Source: Dehalococcoidia bacterium (GTDB taxonomy: Bacteria > Chloroflexota > Dehalococcoidia > Dehalococcoidales > Fen-1064). From it: DNA of 8,144 nt. Position numbers and translations under genes: made by a program. The stretch covers positions 1,063-9,206 of the forward strand of contig PMCB01000048.1 of NCBI GenBank assembly GCA_003153955.1, in the 5' to 3' direction. The notes below the pieces were generated by a model. The model made no database searches. It was not told the origin of the DNA and was given only the letters and a program-made list of their open reading frames with translations. Below, one piece after another: positions 6,848 to 8,144 of the stretch (positions are counted from its first letter, which is position 1; every line of letters begins with the position of its first letter).

Positions 6848-8144
6848 TCTTTGGTTTTTCCTCAACAGCTTGCGATTGGGCATAATGTCCGGGCAGATAA
6901 CCGTGTTTTTCGGCCTCTTCCGCTGAATCGAAGGCGATCAGGTTTTCCGGCCGGATTTTCTTCGCCAGATGGCTGTTGGCCCGATTGTAACGCTTCTCGC
7001 CCGTCGTTCCCTGGTGCCATTCGGTGCTGGCCACATATTTCGGTTCGGTGCCGTGCTCGCAATAAATACAGCGGAAGGTCAGCGGTTTCAGGCTGACAAT
7101 CTTGAATTGCGGTTTGAGATAATTTTTTTCCGTTTCCTGCCAGGTCACGCACCGGGGATTCGAACATTTCACGCCGTATTCACGGTTGTAAACCGGATAA
7201 TCCACTTTGGTAACCGGCGCTTCGTCCGGTTTCGTATTCTTTTTTACGCCGAGCGCCAGCGCAATTAACGCCATGCGCACCGGCACCCCCCGGGCGGCCT
7301 GTTTGAAGTACATGCTGCGCGGGTCGGCATCCATGTCGTATGCCAGTTCATCGACACGCGGCAGCGGGTGCATCACCAGCGCGCGCTGCAACTCTTTGCC
7401 GCTCATCAGTTTCTGGTCGACAATGGGGAATTGCAGGTCGGCCGCCTTTTCTTCGCTGGTAAACCGTTCCCGCTGGGGCCTGGTTACATATAATGCGTCC
7501 ACGCCGGCTTTCATCGTTACTTCCAGGTCGATGCCCGGCATCATTGTCAGCTGGTGCGGCTGTTCGGGGGTAATATAAGCAGCATCCACCGGGAAAGCCC
7601 CTTTTTGATTCTGCTTGTGACTTTTACTGAATTTCTCCAGTTCGCCGCCGTATTCCGTTACCAGTTTATGCATGATGTTATCCGGCACTTCCAGGCCGGG
7701 ACTGGGACAGAATAATATCGTCGCTCCGAATTTCGCCAGCGCAAATATCAGCGAGTGTGTGGTGCGTCCGTATTTCAGGTCGCCCCACAGCGCGATTGTC
7801 ATTCCTTTTAATTCTCCGCGTTCTTTTTTCAGCGTATAAAGGTCGCACAAAGTCTGCGTTGGATGCTGGTGGCCGCCGTCGCCGGCATTGATTACGGGCA
7901 CTGTGGCGTAATCGGCCATCAATTGCGCGGCGCCTTCCCAGGGGTGGCGCAGGACGATGATATCGGCGTAAGAGCTGATAATCCTTGCCATGTCCGCGAT
8001 GCTTTCGCCTTTGGCGAAAGATGTCGATTTGGGGTCGGATACGCTGATGACGCTACCCCCGAGGCGGTGCATCGCCGATTCAAAAGAGAGCCGGGTGCGG
8101 GTGCTCGGCTCGAAGAAAATGGTTGCCATTATTTTACCGGCGCA
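6840..8144 (-). CDS. pyrB: Aspartate carbamoyltransferase with fused PyrI-like zinc domain (5' end cut off)
   Basis: PyrB joins carbamoyl phosphate to aspartate, the committed step. The frame is open to the window edge (CAGKI precedes the Met at 8129), so that Met is internal and about 50 N-terminal residues lie outside. Numbering from that Met, the active-site set is complete: EPSTRTRLSFE at 7-17, KGES at 40-43, RHP at 61-63, HPTQ at 89-92, GDLKYGRTTHSL at 116-127, R217 and Q219, and HPLPRVDE at 254-261. About 34 extra residues lie between the helix starting VPDNIM (148) and DALYVTR (211-217) compared with E. coli. After the catalytic domain ends (about 295), 27 residues lead to C322-x4-C327 and C354-x2-C357, the arrangement of the PyrI zinc domain. 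No PyrI nucleotide-binding domain is present. A tail (about 364-417) resembles Ada-type metal-binding modules without their cysteines. The stop overlaps pyrC. Confidence 0.95.
   Translation of the reverse strand, partial: CAGKIMATIFFEPSTRTRLSFESAMHRLGGSVISVSDPKSTSFAKGESIADMARIISSYADIIVLRHPWEGAAQLMADYATVPVINAGDGGHQHPTQTLCDLYTLKKERGELKGMTIALWGDLKYGRTTHSLIFALAKFGATILFCPSPGLEVPDNIMHKLVTEYGGELEKFSKSHKQNQKGAFPVDAAYITPEQPHQLTMMPGIDLEVTMKAGVDALYVTRPQRERFTSEEKAADLQFPIVDQKLMSGKELQRALVMHPLPRVDELAYDMDADPRSMYFKQAARGVPVRMALIALALGVKKNTKPDEAPVTKVDYPVYNREYGVKCSNPRCVTWQETEKNYLKPQFKIVSLKPLTFRCIYCEHGTEPKYVASTEWHQGTTGEKRYNRANSHLAKKIRPENLIAFDSAEEAEKHGYLPGHYAQSQAVEEKPKNE
6859..6863 (-). promoter_or_regulatory. Ribosome binding site of pyrC (GAGGA)
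   Basis: The minus strand reads GAGGA inside the last codons of pyrB, 11 bases before the ATG at 6847. The spacing is slightly long, but no comparable motif precedes the alternative ATG at 6883, so it supports the shorter PyrC. Confidence 0.55.

Noticed and set aside
6848..6883. Upstream ATG giving PyrC 12 more residues
   Set aside because: The extra residues (MPNRKLLRKNQR) are basic and unlike PyrC N-termini, no ribosome binding site precedes this ATG, and it would deepen the overlap with pyrB. The ATG at 6847 fits better.
8127..8129. Met codon as a possible start of pyrB
   Set aside because: It lies immediately before IFFEPSTRTR, which is always internal in aspartate carbamoyltransferases, and the frame continues upstream (CAGKI) to the window edge.

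Overview
The window carries most of a bacterial de novo pyrimidine (UMP) biosynthesis operon on the minus strand, plus the 3' end of one unrelated gene on the plus strand. Read in the direction of transcription (from high to low coordinates), the order is pyrB (5' end cut by the window edge), pyrC, carA, carB, pyrK. Together these supply carbamoyl phosphate (CarA + CarB), condense it with aspartate (PyrB), close the ring (PyrC), and provide the FAD/2Fe-2S electron-transfer subunit of an NAD-linked class 1B dihydroorotate dehydrogenase (PyrK). The catalytic partner PyrD, and PyrE and PyrF, are not in the window.

The cluster is very compact. pyrB/pyrC overlap by 8 bases, pyrC/carA share one base (TAATG), and carB/pyrK overlap by 4 bases (GTGA). 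The one exception is a 169-base gap between carA and carB. It holds two inverted repeats of the kind found as dispersed palindromic repeats: a perfect 9-bp stem close to the carB ribosome binding site, and a longer imperfect palindrome next to the carA stop. At the far end, pyrK converges on the plus-strand gene with only 8 bases between the stop codons.

The most unusual protein is PyrB. Its catalytic domain carries an insertion of about 34 residues. A short linker then leads directly to a four-cysteine zinc motif like that of the regulatory chain PyrI, with no room for PyrI's nucleotide-binding domain. The protein ends in a tail of about 55 residues that resembles an Ada-type metal-binding module whose cysteines are gone. 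PyrC is also atypical: a loop after one of the metal-binding histidines is about 18 residues shorter than in well-known type I dihydroorotases.

The organism is a bacterium of moderate, slightly GC-leaning base composition. The pyrB-pyrC-carA-carB-pyrK order and the class 1B PyrK fit Firmicutes-like or Chloroflexota-like lineages. Intergenic palindromes containing GAGATTCTTCG...TCAGAATG, as I remember them, favour Chloroflexota (Dehalococcoidia-like), but this is a low-confidence inference. I saw no tRNA, rRNA, CRISPR array, insertion sequence or prophage gene. The window is an ordinary housekeeping operon with a few structural oddities rather than a new system.
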